Below are positions 1 through 8,986 of a DNA stretch of 64,000 nt, piece by piece. This stretch comes from VXNE01 sp963664635 (GTDB lineage Bacteria > Pseudomonadota > Gammaproteobacteria > Pseudomonadales > Azotimanducaceae). A program made the position numbers and the translations under genes. Below the pieces are notes generated by a model. That model worked only from the letters and a program-made list of their open reading frames with translations. It made no database searches and had not been told where the DNA came from. The DNA is taken from contig OY761542.1 in NCBI GenBank assembly GCA_963664635.1, forward strand, positions 3,906,001 through 3,970,000, written 5' to 3'. How positions within the stretch are numbered: position 1 is the first letter of the stretch; the number at the start of each line of letters is the position of its first letter.

Positions 1-196
1 CGACCGCGAGTTCGACCTCAAGGCGGGCGACCTCGTGTTCGTGATGGTCACCACCGACATGGCCGCCACGGAGAAGCACGCCAACGATCCGAACCACCTC
101 GCTCTCGGTGCGAAGTTCGCCGAACGGGGCATCGAGATGGAACCCGTCTTCCACCGCAGCTACCGAGCGACCGGCAACGGCTACTTCTGGCGCTGA
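1..196 (+). CDS. C-terminal end of an unidentified protein (cut by window edge)
   Basis: An open frame enters from the left edge (first full codon at base 2) and ends at TGA 194-196, giving 64 residues. The visible part reads like a folded C-terminal region (VFVMVTTDMAAT near its start, NGYFWR at its end) with no low-complexity sequence. I do not recognise the family from this fragment. The codon use is the usual GC-rich pattern. The next gene on the same strand begins about 190 bp later, so cotranscription is possible but not shown. Confidence 0.6.
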   Translation, partial: DREFDLKAGDLVFVMVTTDMAATEKHANDPNHLALGAKFAERGIEMEPVFHRSYRATGNGYFWR

Positions 197-385
197 GGGG
201 CCGCCTTCCGGAGCAGCTCCGCCGCGCAACCGGCGCCGGCGGCGGTCTGCGCGCTTTCTTCGCCTGGCACGCCGTCCCGTCCGGCTGCCACCCCTTGGTG
301 ACGCCCAATCTCCCTCCCTCGTGCGGTCTCAAGCATCGGTTAAACTCGGCGGCCCTCCCCAGCGTTGGAAGACCAGGGCAGGCTG

Positions 386-1678
386 ATGGACGAAATCACG
401 GTCAGAGACTACCGATGCTTCCACGGGACTCAGCACGCACGGATGGCACCCCTGACCTTGGTCGTGGGGGAAAACAGCACGGGCAAGACTTCTTTCATGG
501 CGATGATCCGTGCCCTTTGGGAGATCGCCTACGGCCATACCGTACCTGACTTCAAGGAGGAGCCATACGACCTGGGAAGTTTCGCTGAGATCGCTCACTT
601 TCGAGGCGGCAAGGCTGGTCGCGCCCAGACCTTCGAGGGTGGCTTCCGCACCGAGCGGCGCGAGCGCGCCCCCGGATTCTCGTTCAACGTGACCTTCGCC
701 CAGCGAGGAACGGCGCCGTTCCCCATTGCACGCAGAGTATGGGACGAGGAGGTGTCGGTGCTCGCCGAGCAATCGAACGGCGTGTTGAAGTCCACCGTGA
801 CAACCGACCACGGGACGTGGGAGAAGGAGGTACGCAACCCGATGGGCTCCAGCGACGACGCCAGACTGGCGCCGCTCTATTGGGCGCGCCTCGGGTTCGA
901 GAACGACAACGACCACGACTCCGCTCCGGGCGAAAGCGTGTGGCGGGCTGTCGAACGGGTGATCAACTTTCCCTTCCACGCCCCTCCGGTCGGACCGTTC
1001 GCAAGTGCCCCCGTTCGGTCGAAGCCGCGCCGGACTTACGACCCGGGACGACCCGCTCGAGACCCCGAGGGGGATTACGTCCCAATGTACCTTGCGCATC
1101 TGTATCGGCAAAGAAAGAGAGATTGGCAGACTCTCAAGGACAAGCTGGAGCGGTTTGGCCGTACATCCGGACTTTTCGACGACCTCGCGATCAAGTCACT
1201 CGGCACGCGTGACAGCGAGCCGTTTCAGGTCCAGCTCAGGAAGCGGGGGTCGCGGCTCAAGGGGCCACAGAGGAACTTGATCGACGTGGGCTACGGCGTC
1301 AGTCAGGTGCTTCCGCTGATCACGGAGTTGCTCCGTCCAGATGCGCCCTCCCAGTTCCTGCTTCAGCAGCCCGAAGTGCACCTGCATCCGAGCGCCCAAG
1401 CTGCGCTTGGAACACTGTTCTGCGAGGTGGCAAGCCCGGACCGTCAGTTGGTCGTGGAGACGCACAGCGATCATCTGCTCAACCGGATCCGGCTGGACCT
1501 GCGTGACGGTGACGTGCCCCTCGCACCACCAGATGTCTCCCTCCTGTACTTCGAGCGGGACGAACTGGACGTGGCCATTCACTCGTTGCGCCTGGACGCA
1601 CAGGGGAACGTCTGCAACGCACCTCCGAGCTATGGTGACTTCTTCATGAAGGAGACGGCAAGGTCGCTCGACTTCTGA
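386..1678 (+). CDS. OLD-like / DUF3696-type AAA ATPase
   Basis: This is a 430-residue ABC-class ATPase of the kind grouped with OLD-family and DUF3696 AAA proteins. Visible motifs in order are a Walker A (GENSTGKT, residues 28-35), an ABC-signature-like stretch GYGVSQVLPL, a Walker B with acidic end (LLQQPEVHLHP) and an H-loop histidine in VVETHSDHLL. No TOPRIM nuclease domain follows, so any nuclease activity must come from a partner. ATG 386 is preferred because it precedes the conserved N-terminal strand; a TTG at 365 would add seven residues. The gene overlaps the following PIN-like gene by one base (TGATG), which indicates translational coupling. ATPase-plus-nuclease pairs of this sort are often defence or toxin modules; that role is inferred here. 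Confidence 0.85.
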   Translation: MDEITVRDYRCFHGTQHARMAPLTLVVGENSTGKTSFMAMIRALWEIAYGHTVPDFKEEPYDLGSFAEIAHFRGGKAGRAQTFEGGFRTERRERAPGFSFNVTFAQRGTAPFPIARRVWDEEVSVLAEQSNGVLKSTVTTDHGTWEKEVRNPMGSSDDARLAPLYWARLGFENDNDHDSAPGESVWRAVERVINFPFHAPPVGPFASAPVRSKPRRTYDPGRPARDPEGDYVPMYLAHLYRQRKRDWQTLKDKLERFGRTSGLFDDLAIKSLGTRDSEPFQVQLRKRGSRLKGPQRNLIDVGYGVSQVLPLITELLRPDAPSQFLLQQPEVHLHPSAQAALGTLFCEVASPDRQLVVETHSDHLLNRIRLDLRDGDVPLAPPDVSLLYFERDELDVAIHSLRLDAQGNVCNAPPSYGDFFMKETARSLDF

Positions 1679-2139
1679 TGTGCGCGATCATCGACGCCAA
1701 CGTTGTCCATGAGGCTTTCGGCGACAACAGGACCGAAGCCGGCACCGAGTTTCGCAAGTGGATCGATCAAGGAGCGTCCCAGCTCGTCGTCGGCGGGAAG
1801 CTGCTGGAGGAACTGGACGGAAACGGTACCTTCAGAGCGTGGCGGGCTGTAGCGGCCCAATTCGGTAGGGTGCAGCGACTAAACGAAAGGACCGTACGCG
1901 CGCGGACAGCGCGGCTTCAGCAATCGACGGCCTTAAGCTCCGATGACCACCATGTCATCGCACTCGCCCAACTGAGTGGCGCTCGATTGCTGTACTCCAA
2001 CGATTCCGCTCTGCACGACGACTTCGGCAACAAGTCCCTGATCGACCAGCCACGAGGCCGCATTTACTCCACCAAGGAGAACCCGACGTTCGGGAGGGCG
2101 CATCGGCACCTGCTACACAACAACGTCTGTCGCTCGTAA
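1678..2139 (+). CDS. PIN-like domain protein coupled to the ATPase
   Basis: This 153-residue protein begins CAIIDANVV, a typical PIN-domain first strand with the catalytic Asp, and later has SSDDHHVIALAQLSGARLL followed by YSNDSALHDDF, which matches the second and third acidic clusters of PIN nucleases. These folds are metal-dependent RNases in most toxins and in many defence effectors. Its ATG shares a base with the stop codon of the ATPase, so the two proteins are probably made in fixed ratio and may form one complex. No antitoxin-like small gene lies next to it, which argues against an ordinary VapBC pair. The PIN assignment rests on motif pattern only. Confidence 0.75.
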   Translation: MCAIIDANVVHEAFGDNRTEAGTEFRKWIDQGASQLVVGGKLLEELDGNGTFRAWRAVAAQFGRVQRLNERTVRARTARLQQSTALSSDDHHVIALAQLSGARLLYSNDSALHDDFGNKSLIDQPRGRIYSTKENPTFGRAHRHLLHNNVCRS

Positions 2140-2145
2140 GCGTTC

Positions 2146-4077
2146 TTACCCCTCCGGCCCGGTTTCCGCGCCCGCTCGCCGGCCCGCCGGCGGCCGATAC
2201 CAGATCGGCGACGAGTAGGCGCGTTCCTGGATGGTCGAGGGGCCGTACTCCGGCCCGTCCCGGTCCAGCGCAAGAGCGTCGTAAAGCGTGTGGCGCGGCG
2301 TCGGAATCTCGAGGACCCGGACGTAATAGAACGCCTGCTGACCGGCTTCGAAGGACGGATCCTCCCAGACCGTCGACAGCGTCGCGGCACCGATGGAATT
2401 CGCGTAGCGGGCCGTCTCGAGGTCCACGGTGTTCCCCACCGCCGGCAGCTTCCCATCCGCACCCGGCTGCCGTTCTCCGGACCAGGCCACGTCGAACACC
2501 TGCTCGTGCGTGGCCCCGTCCGCGTCGAGCCACCCCTTGACGATCTGGACGCGGTCCAGGTTCGCCCCGGAGGGATCCTTGTGCGCCACGGCGAGGAACC
2601 GGGGCGCGCCGCCATCGGGCGCCGTCCGGAGTTCGCCGCCCATGGGCACCCCTTTCCCGTATCCCGCCGCCGCGACATCGTCCGCCTCGAGGTCGGTCTC
2701 GGCAAACTCCCAGCCGCCGAAGAATCGCACGCGGATGCGCGGCCCGCTCGTGCCGTAGGTCTCCCGCCGGTGCATGGCGTCCACGATGGCCTCGCGGGTG
2801 TTCTCCTCCGCCCACACCGCCGCCAGGCCCGATGCGGACATGGTCCAACCCGTGGCGTCGCCCGACGTGACGACGTCGTCCTTCGTCTCCGGAATCGAGT
2901 CCGTGGCCATCTTGCCGCCGAAGTCGTCCTCGGCCGGCGTGGAGAGTCCCGAGTGCGAGTCCGTCGAACCGATCATCCCGAACTGGAACGGGTTGATCCC
3001 GAGGGCCGCCCCGCGCGCGAGTCCTCGCCGGAGGGCCGAGCGCGCGTAGTCGCCCGCATCGGGGATGTACGCCTCGGTGTCGCCCTGCAGGTGGAACGGA
3101 AACGTCTCGAAATCCGCGAACTCGTCGTCCGGCGACAGCAGCGGATGCGTTTCCGAGTCGCCCTTGATCTGCGTGACCTCCATGATCCTCTCCCAGCGCA
3201 TGCGCGCCCGGGCATGGTCGGCGTCCACGGGCGCCCCGCGCAGCGTGATGTCCGGGAACATGAAGCCCTTGGAGACGTTGGAGTTGTGCGGGATCGAGAG
3301 GAAGCGGGCGCCGGTGGCGGCGCTGGTCTCGTCGAGCCAGGCCCAGAGGTCCTCGGGGTACGGGCTCGCGCCGGACGACACCGGCTGGAAGCGGCGCGCC
3401 TGCTCGGCATCGGCGTCGGTCAGCACCACCCGGTGCAGGTTCGCCCCACCCGGGGTCGAGGTCCATTCCCACCCGATGAGGCTGGTGAACGCGCCGGGCT
3501 CGTAGTGCGCCTCCGCGGCATCCACGATGTCGCCCCACGCCTCGCGGAACACGCTCGGAGGCGGAGCGGGCAGCGACCCGCCCCCACCCTCGCCCCATGC
3601 GGCGGCCGTCTCGCGCGGGTCCGAGCCGGGCGGGAGGATGCCCTGGAAGAACGCCGGCCCCTCCCCGTCGTCGATCACGTCCCGGAGCTGCCCGGTCGCG
3701 TACCAGTTGCGGATCGACTCGACGATGCCCACGTCCTGCCGCGGCAGCCCGTCGACGTAGATGCTCCGTATCGCGCCGATGAACTCCGCGTGATCGGACA
3801 CCACCAGGAAATCCAGCGGTTCCTCGAGCCGCATCCACGCCCGGTGGTACGGGTGCAGCACCGGGATGCCCTTCGCGAACCGGTACGCGTAGTCCGGGTC
3901 CACGCTCAGGTTGTTGTTCATGAACGCGTCGAAGGAATACGACGTGTGCAGGTGGGTATCGCCCCAGAGGAGCTTCGTTGCCCCGGCGGCTCCCGAGGAC
4001 AGGCCAACGGCCGCCGCGACCGCAGCCACTTTGAGCGTGGATCGAATCGCTGCGGACAACTCCCTCGACGACATCAT
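2146..4077 (-). CDS. Secreted DUF3604 protein (PHP-like metal-dependent hydrolase fold)
   Basis: The product is about 644 residues long. After an N-terminal signal peptide (hydrophobic VAAVAAAVGLSSGAAGA) it begins LLWGDTHLHTSYSFDAF, the hallmark start of DUF3604 proteins, whose metal-binding HxH resembles PHP and amidohydrolase proteins. Further motifs are VVSDHAEF and GMIGSTDSHSG. The family is periplasmic or extracellular and largely uncharacterised. I chose the ATG at 4077-4075 (a second ATG follows directly) because a GAAAGAGGAG ribosome-binding site lies just upstream. The longer frame to 4131 only adds a GLRIG repeat encoded by tandem copies of CGAAGCCCGATT. The gene converges on the PIN-like gene, with 6 bp between stops. 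Confidence 0.9.
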   Translation of the reverse strand: MMSSRELSAAIRSTLKVAAVAAAVGLSSGAAGATKLLWGDTHLHTSYSFDAFMNNNLSVDPDYAYRFAKGIPVLHPYHRAWMRLEEPLDFLVVSDHAEFIGAIRSIYVDGLPRQDVGIVESIRNWYATGQLRDVIDDGEGPAFFQGILPPGSDPRETAAAWGEGGGGSLPAPPPSVFREAWGDIVDAAEAHYEPGAFTSLIGWEWTSTPGGANLHRVVLTDADAEQARRFQPVSSGASPYPEDLWAWLDETSAATGARFLSIPHNSNVSKGFMFPDITLRGAPVDADHARARMRWERIMEVTQIKGDSETHPLLSPDDEFADFETFPFHLQGDTEAYIPDAGDYARSALRRGLARGAALGINPFQFGMIGSTDSHSGLSTPAEDDFGGKMATDSIPETKDDVVTSGDATGWTMSASGLAAVWAEENTREAIVDAMHRRETYGTSGPRIRVRFFGGWEFAETDLEADDVAAAGYGKGVPMGGELRTAPDGGAPRFLAVAHKDPSGANLDRVQIVKGWLDADGATHEQVFDVAWSGERQPGADGKLPAVGNTVDLETARYANSIGAATLSTVWEDPSFEAGQQAFYYVRVLEIPTPRHTLYDALALDRDGPEYGPSTIQERAYSSPIWYRPPAGRRAGAETGPEG

Positions 4078-4183
4078 GGCGCGCTCCTCTTTCCCGATAC
4101 GAAGCCCGATTCGAAGCCCGATTCGAGCCACAAGGTAGCAGACAAGCGCGCCGGACCGCCAAGCGGCGGCGGACCGCCAGGCC

Positions 4184-4246
4184 TTACAGGGCGTGCGTCA
4201 CGCCTCCGTCGACCGCGAGGGTGACGCCGAGGAGGCAGTCGCCGGC
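4184..4246 (-). pseudogene. Residual C-terminus of a short-chain dehydrogenase
   Basis: The last codons before the stop at 4184 read GVTLAVDGGVTHAL, a typical C-terminal strand of SDR oxidoreductases (the VDGG motif). The frame immediately upstream does not look like an SDR, so only about 20 residues survive. This is a relic of a deleted gene lying upstream of the DUF3604 gene. The attribution rests on one short motif. Confidence 0.4.
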
Positions 4247-4310
4247 CCGGGGCGATGGTGTGGACGTGGATGTGTTCCGTGGCCCGGAACGGCAACTCCA
4301 ACGCACGTCC

Positions 4311-4739
4311 TCAGCAACTCCAATTGCATTCGCTCGTGAACCCGAAGATTCCGCCACAGTTGCGCAGGTCCGACACGCAGATATCTTCGCCCTCATACGC
4401 CAGGTCTACCTGGTTGACCACTGGGGCCGGTTGGGCCGGGACATCCACCGGCTGCGGAGCCTGAAACGGTAAGTTCACCACGTCGTCACACCGCGCCTCC
4501 AAGCTGCAGATCAGCCCCGGAACCTGCGACCCGAGCGCCTGTTGGACAGTGTTCATGCTGACAAGTTCACACGAGTCCGCGGCAGAACTGTCCTCCCACG
4601 CCTGATTGCAGCCCGCCAGCACCGCCGCCGCGACATCTTCCTGATCCGGCATTTCGGCGGCAACGGTTACAGCAGGGACGCATAGAGCGCAGGCAATCAG
4701 GGCGGCGGCGGTCGCTGTAGTTCTCAATTGACAAGCCAT
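4311..4739 (-). CDS. Small cysteine-rich secreted protein
   Basis: This 142-residue protein has a clear signal peptide (MACQLRTTATAAALIACALC, with cleavage expected after VTVAA). The mature part carries eight cysteines, the last four in the C-terminal 25 residues (ICVSD, RNCGG, SECNWSC), a number compatible with four disulfides, plus a proline-rich linker (QAPQPVDVPAQPAP). ATG 4739 is preferred over the upstream GTG because an AAGGTGAGG ribosome-binding site sits at the right distance. I do not recognise a family. An exported, disulfide-stabilised role in the periplasm or outside the cell is inferred. Confidence 0.65.
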   Translation of the reverse strand: MACQLRTTATAAALIACALCVPAVTVAAEMPDQEDVAAAVLAGCNQAWEDSSAADSCELVSMNTVQQALGSQVPGLICSLEARCDDVVNLPFQAPQPVDVPAQPAPVVNQVDLAYEGEDICVSDLRNCGGIFGFTSECNWSC

Positions 4740-5070
4740 GTTCCACCTCACCTTTCCGAGTCGGCGTTCGCGCCTTGTCTAGCAAGACCTTGACCGCAAA
4801 GCAAGAAATACCGCCGGAAAGAGAAGGTCCCGAACCGGTGATCGGGGAGGAGATCGAGGCCGAGGTCGAGCGGCTGACCGGGCGGTCACTGGGCCAACGA
4901 ACGGCACGAGGAGCTCGACGATCGCGGCGGCGTCGGACGTGGACCCGCGGCCCACAAGGAAGGTCCACTGCGAGCCGGGCCCACACGTCGCACCCCGGGC
5001 CCGACCGCGCATGGCCTCGCGGCCCGACTCTCCCATACACTAGGCCGCTCCGCCCAGCACAAGGCATCCC
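4740..5070. other. Intergenic region, no gene recognised
   Basis: This interval lies between the divergent starts of the cysteine-rich protein and the aminotransferase. Open frames exist on both strands, but none has a start with a ribosome-binding site and a recognisable product. One minus-strand stretch (GSQWTFLVGRGSTSDAAAIV) looks protein-like and may be a decayed coding remnant. The promoters of both flanking genes must lie here. Confidence 0.4.
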
Positions 5071-6444
5071 ATGAACGCCGCAGAAGCCGAGCAGCGCATC
5101 CTGGAAGGCGAGCGGTCCCAGGCCGTCCGGCGCAAGCTGATTGCGCGCACCCCGAAATCGGCGGCCGTCAGGTCGCGGGGGCAGGACGCGCTGTCGCAGG
5201 AGATCGTGGCCACGGTGAAGATGCCGCACCCGATCTACATCGAGTCCGCGGACGGCGGCACCCTGACCGATGTCGACGGCAATACCTACCTCGACATGAC
5301 GATGGGCTTCGGGCCGTGCGTGCTCGGCACCCGTCCTCCGGCCATCGCCGCCGCGCTCGGGGCCCAGATCGAGAAGGGCTGGCACTTCGGCATCCCGAAC
5401 GCGCAGCAGGTCGAACTCGCGCACCTGATCGAAGAGGCCTCCCCCTGCGCGGACAAGGTCGTCTTCTGCAACACCGGCACGGAAGCGACGATGTACGCCA
5501 TGCGCGCCGCGCGTGCCTTCACCGGCAAGACGAAGATCGCCTCGTTCGCCGGTTCCTACCACGGCGCGCACGACTACGCCCTGATTCACGCCAATCCCAA
5601 CAGCCCACGGTCCGAGCCCATCGGCATGAGCGTCGGCAAGGGCATCCCGGACGTCATCCGCGACGAGACGATGATGGTCCTGCCCTACCGCAACGACGCC
5701 GCCTGTGACCTGATCCGGGAGCACCGGGACGAGCTGGCCGCGGTCATCGTGGAACCGTCCCAGAACTCCCATCCCCGCCTGGACTCGAAGGACTTCCTCG
5801 AGGGCCTGCAGGAGGCGTGCAGGGAGAACGACGTCCTGCTCTGCTTCGACGAGGTCGTGACGGGCTTCCGCGTCGCCTACGGCGGCTGCCAGGAGTACTA
5901 CGGCATCACCCCGGACCTCGCCACCTACGGCAAGGCGATCACCGGGGGCCTGCCGATCGGCGCGGTGGCCGGCCGCCGCGACATCATGAACTGCTTCTCG
6001 GGCAAGGACGGCGCCCCCTGGATCTTCTCCGGCGGCACGTTCGGCGGCAATCCCCTGTCGATGACGGCCGGCATCGCCGCCCTGCGCGAGATGCGCGACA
6101 GGAAGGACACGCTGTACCCCTACCTGATGGAGCAGGGCGACCGGCTGGCGTCGGAGGTGAACGCGTTCTGCGCCGAGCACGGCTTCGCGGCACGGCTCAT
6201 GAACGCCGGCTCGATGGTCTACCTACGCTTCCAGGACACCCCGATCAACGACTCCTTCGACTTCACCGAGGACGCCAAGTGGGCGGAGCAGGAGTTCTAC
6301 CTGCATCTCCTCGGCCACGACGTCATCGTGCCGGGCGTCCACCTCGCCTTCCTCTGCGGCGCACACACCCCGGACGACGTCGACCGCATCATCGAAGGGT
6401 TCCGGCAGTCGTTCCTGGACATGCGGGCCGACGGCCTGTACTGA
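5071..6444 (+). CDS. Class III PLP-dependent aminotransferase / aminomutase-like
   Basis: This is a 457-residue fold-type I PLP enzyme related to glutamate-1-semialdehyde aminomutase and class III aminotransferases. Visible features are the cofactor-phosphate-binding VFCNTGTEATMYAMR, the YHGAHDY segment, the PLP-nitrogen-contacting Asp in LLCFDEVVTGFR, and the Schiff-base lysine at about residue 288 in TYGKAITGGLP. Substrate cannot be read from sequence; neighbours do not suggest porphyrin synthesis, so a catabolic or specialised aminotransferase is more likely than HemL. It is followed after 24 bp by the GH3 gene on the same strand. Confidence 0.88.
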   Translation: MNAAEAEQRILEGERSQAVRRKLIARTPKSAAVRSRGQDALSQEIVATVKMPHPIYIESADGGTLTDVDGNTYLDMTMGFGPCVLGTRPPAIAAALGAQIEKGWHFGIPNAQQVELAHLIEEASPCADKVVFCNTGTEATMYAMRAARAFTGKTKIASFAGSYHGAHDYALIHANPNSPRSEPIGMSVGKGIPDVIRDETMMVLPYRNDAACDLIREHRDELAAVIVEPSQNSHPRLDSKDFLEGLQEACRENDVLLCFDEVVTGFRVAYGGCQEYYGITPDLATYGKAITGGLPIGAVAGRRDIMNCFSGKDGAPWIFSGGTFGGNPLSMTAGIAALREMRDRKDTLYPYLMEQGDRLASEVNAFCAEHGFAARLMNAGSMVYLRFQDTPINDSFDFTEDAKWAEQEFYLHLLGHDVIVPGVHLAFLCGAHTPDDVDRIIEGFRQSFLDMRADGLY

Positions 6445-6468
6445 CGCTCCGGTCCGGATGAGCCCCGC

Positions 6469-8958
6469 ATGAGCCAGGAGCCGTCCGGCCCGGCCGCGCT
6501 GCGGGCCCGGGCCGCGGAACTCGTCGGACGGATGTCCGTCGACGAGAAGGCCGCGCTGTGCTCCGGCAGGAGCTTCTGGCATCTCGAGGCGAACGAACGC
6601 CTCGGCGTTCCCCCGATCATGCTCACCGACGGGCCGCACGGCCTGCGCAAGCAGTCGAGCGCCGGCGACCACGTCGGGTTGAACGAAAGCGTGCCGGCCA
6701 CGTGCTCTCCGACAGCATCGGCGCTCGCGAGTTCCTGGGACCGCGGCCTGCTGCGGGAAGTCGGCGTGGCGCTCGGCGAGCAGTGCGTGGCCGAGGACGT
6801 CGCCGTCCTGCTCGGCCCGGGCATGAACATCAAGCGCCATCCGCTGTGCGGCCGGAACTTCGAGTACTTCTCCGAGGATCCGCTCCTGACCGGCGAACTG
6901 GCGGCCGCGCTCGTGGCGGGCCTCCAGTCCCAGGGCGTCGGGGCAAGCCTCAAGCACTTCGCCGCCAACAACCAGGAAGCCGGCCGCGTGTTCGTCGACG
7001 CCATCGTCGACGAGCGCACGCTGCGGGAGATCTACCTGCGCGGCTTCGAGATCGCCGTCAGGAAAGCGCGGCCCTGGACCGTCATGTGCGCGTACAACCG
7101 GCTGAACGGCACGTACTGCGCCGAGCACGACTGGCTCCTCAACCGGGTGCTGCGGGAGGAGTGGGGGTTCGAAGGACTCGTCGTCACCGACTGGGGCGCG
7201 GCGAACGACCGCGTGCTGAGCGTGCGCGCCGGCCTGGATCTCGAAATGCCGGCCAGCGGCGGGGTGAACGATCACCGCGTCGCCCACGCGGTACGTTCGG
7301 GAACGCTCGACGAAGCCGATCTCGACCGCGCGGTAACCCGCAACGTCGCCCTCGCGCTGGCCGGGACCGATCAGGTCCCGGGCGCATCACCCCTGGATCA
7401 CGACGCCCACCATGCCCTTGCGCGGCGTGCGGCGGCGCAGAGCATCGTGCTGCTGAAGAACGCCGGCGGCCTGCTGCCGCTGTCCCGGGACGCCGACATC
7501 GCCGTGATCGGGGCGTTCGCGAAGCACCCGCGCTACCAGGGCGCCGGCAGTTCGCAGGTGACGCCCACTCGCCTCGAATGCGCGTTCGACGCGCTCCGCG
7601 ACCTGGTCGCCGGGACGCGGGAGCCCGCGTACGCCCCCGCATACGACCCCTCGCGGAGCGACCTCGACGACGCGCTGATCACGCAGGCCGTGGAGGCGGC
7701 CGGGGCGGCGGACGTCGCGATCGTCTTCGCCGGCCTGCCCGGCATCTACGAGTCCGAGGGTTTCGACCGCGAGCACATGCGCCTGCCGGAGCAGCATGAT
7801 CGCCTGATCGAGGCCGTGTGCGCGGCCAATCCCCGCGCCGTGGTGGTGCTCAGCAACGGCGCGCCGGTGGAGATGCCGTGGGTCGCGGCGCCGGCCGCGA
7901 TCGTGGAAGGGTACCTGGGAGGCCAGGCCGGCGGCGCGGCCCTCGCCGACGCGCTGTTCGGCATCGCCAACCCGGGCGGCAAGCTTGCCGAGACCTTCCC
8001 GCTGAGCCAGGCGGACGTGCCCGCCGACCGGTGGTTTCCGGGGAGTGGGCGCCAGACGCCCTACCGCGAAGGTCTCTACGTGGGCTATCGCTACTTCGAC
8101 AGCGCGGACGCGCCCGTGCTGTTCCCGTTCGGACACGGCCTCGCCTACACGACGTTCGAGTACGCGAACCTCGCCTGCTCGGCCGCCGCGTTCGACCAGG
8201 GTGGACGGCTCGAGGTCACCTTCGACCTGACCAACACGGGGGACCGCGCCGGGTCGGAAGTCGTCCAGCTCTACGTCCACAGTGCCGAAGCGAGCGTCTA
8301 CCGACCCGAGCAGGAGCTGCGCGCGTTCACCAGGGTGCCCCTCGCGCCCGGGGAGACGAGCGCGGTGACGCTGACGCTCGACGATGCGGCATTCGCCATC
8401 TACGACCCCGTGGGCGCAGGCTGGGTGGTCGAGGCCGGCGAGGTCGAGATCCGCGTCGGCGCATCCAGCCGCGACATCCGCCTGACGAGGCGGCTCGAGG
8501 TCCGTTCCGAACAGGCGGTCGCCGCAAGCCCGCGGGGAGCCCCGCGCATTCGCGAAGGCGGACTCGAGACCCCGGATGCCGACTTCGCCGCGATGCTGGG
8601 CAAACCCGTGCCGGCGCCCGAAGCCTCGCGACCGTTCCACATCAACTCGACGCTCACGGAGATCGCCGAGACCTGGCTTGGGCGCCAGGTGAGGAAGCGG
8701 GTCGTCCGGCAGTTTCAGCGCATGCTCGGCGTGACGGCCCTCGACGAGACCAACGCGCGCATGTTCGAGGAGATGGCCCACAACCTCCCGCTGCGCTCGC
8801 TGGTCCTCTTCTCCCGGGGCCGCCTGGGCTTCCGGGCCGTGGGCGCCCTGCTCGCCGTGCTGAACGGACGTTTCGGGCGCCTGCTCCGCGTCGTGCCGCG
8901 GCGTTCCGGTGACGACTTCCCGGTTGATCCAACGCGGGTAGCCCGCGATCGGCGATAA
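6469..8958 (+). CDS. Glycoside hydrolase family 3 beta-glucosidase-like
   Basis: This 829-residue protein has the standard GH3 order: an N-terminal TIM barrel with GPGMNIKRHPLCGRNFEYFSED in two adjoining pieces and the nucleophile Asp at about residue 241 in VVTDWGA, an alpha/beta sandwich domain (SIVLLKNAGGLLPL, then GAGSSQVTP), and a C-terminal fibronectin III-like domain (GDRAGSEVVQLYV). It then runs on for roughly 150 residues of extra sequence, ending in basic residues, beyond the FnIII domain. No signal peptide is visible, so a cytoplasmic exo-beta-glycosidase is likely. The exact sugar is unknown. Confidence 0.92.
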   Translation: MSQEPSGPAALRARAAELVGRMSVDEKAALCSGRSFWHLEANERLGVPPIMLTDGPHGLRKQSSAGDHVGLNESVPATCSPTASALASSWDRGLLREVGVALGEQCVAEDVAVLLGPGMNIKRHPLCGRNFEYFSEDPLLTGELAAALVAGLQSQGVGASLKHFAANNQEAGRVFVDAIVDERTLREIYLRGFEIAVRKARPWTVMCAYNRLNGTYCAEHDWLLNRVLREEWGFEGLVVTDWGAANDRVLSVRAGLDLEMPASGGVNDHRVAHAVRSGTLDEADLDRAVTRNVALALAGTDQVPGASPLDHDAHHALARRAAAQSIVLLKNAGGLLPLSRDADIAVIGAFAKHPRYQGAGSSQVTPTRLECAFDALRDLVAGTREPAYAPAYDPSRSDLDDALITQAVEAAGAADVAIVFAGLPGIYESEGFDREHMRLPEQHDRLIEAVCAANPRAVVVLSNGAPVEMPWVAAPAAIVEGYLGGQAGGAALADALFGIANPGGKLAETFPLSQADVPADRWFPGSGRQTPYREGLYVGYRYFDSADAPVLFPFGHGLAYTTFEYANLACSAAAFDQGGRLEVTFDLTNTGDRAGSEVVQLYVHSAEASVYRPEQELRAFTRVPLAPGETSAVTLTLDDAAFAIYDPVGAGWVVEAGEVEIRVGASSRDIRLTRRLEVRSEQAVAASPRGAPRIREGGLETPDADFAAMLGKPVPAPEASRPFHINSTLTEIAETWLGRQVRKRVVRQFQRMLGVTALDETNARMFEEMAHNLPLRSLVLFSRGRLGFRAVGALLAVLNGRFGRLLRVVPRRSGDDFPVDPTRVARDRR

Positions 8959-8986
8959 TAGGCTTCCCCGATCACCGCAAGGCAAT

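Noticed and set aside
2290..4224. A 644-codon plus-strand open frame opposite the DUF3604 gene
   Set aside because: It is an antisense shadow of a GC-rich gene: arginine- and glycine-rich translation, no known motif, no ribosome-binding site.
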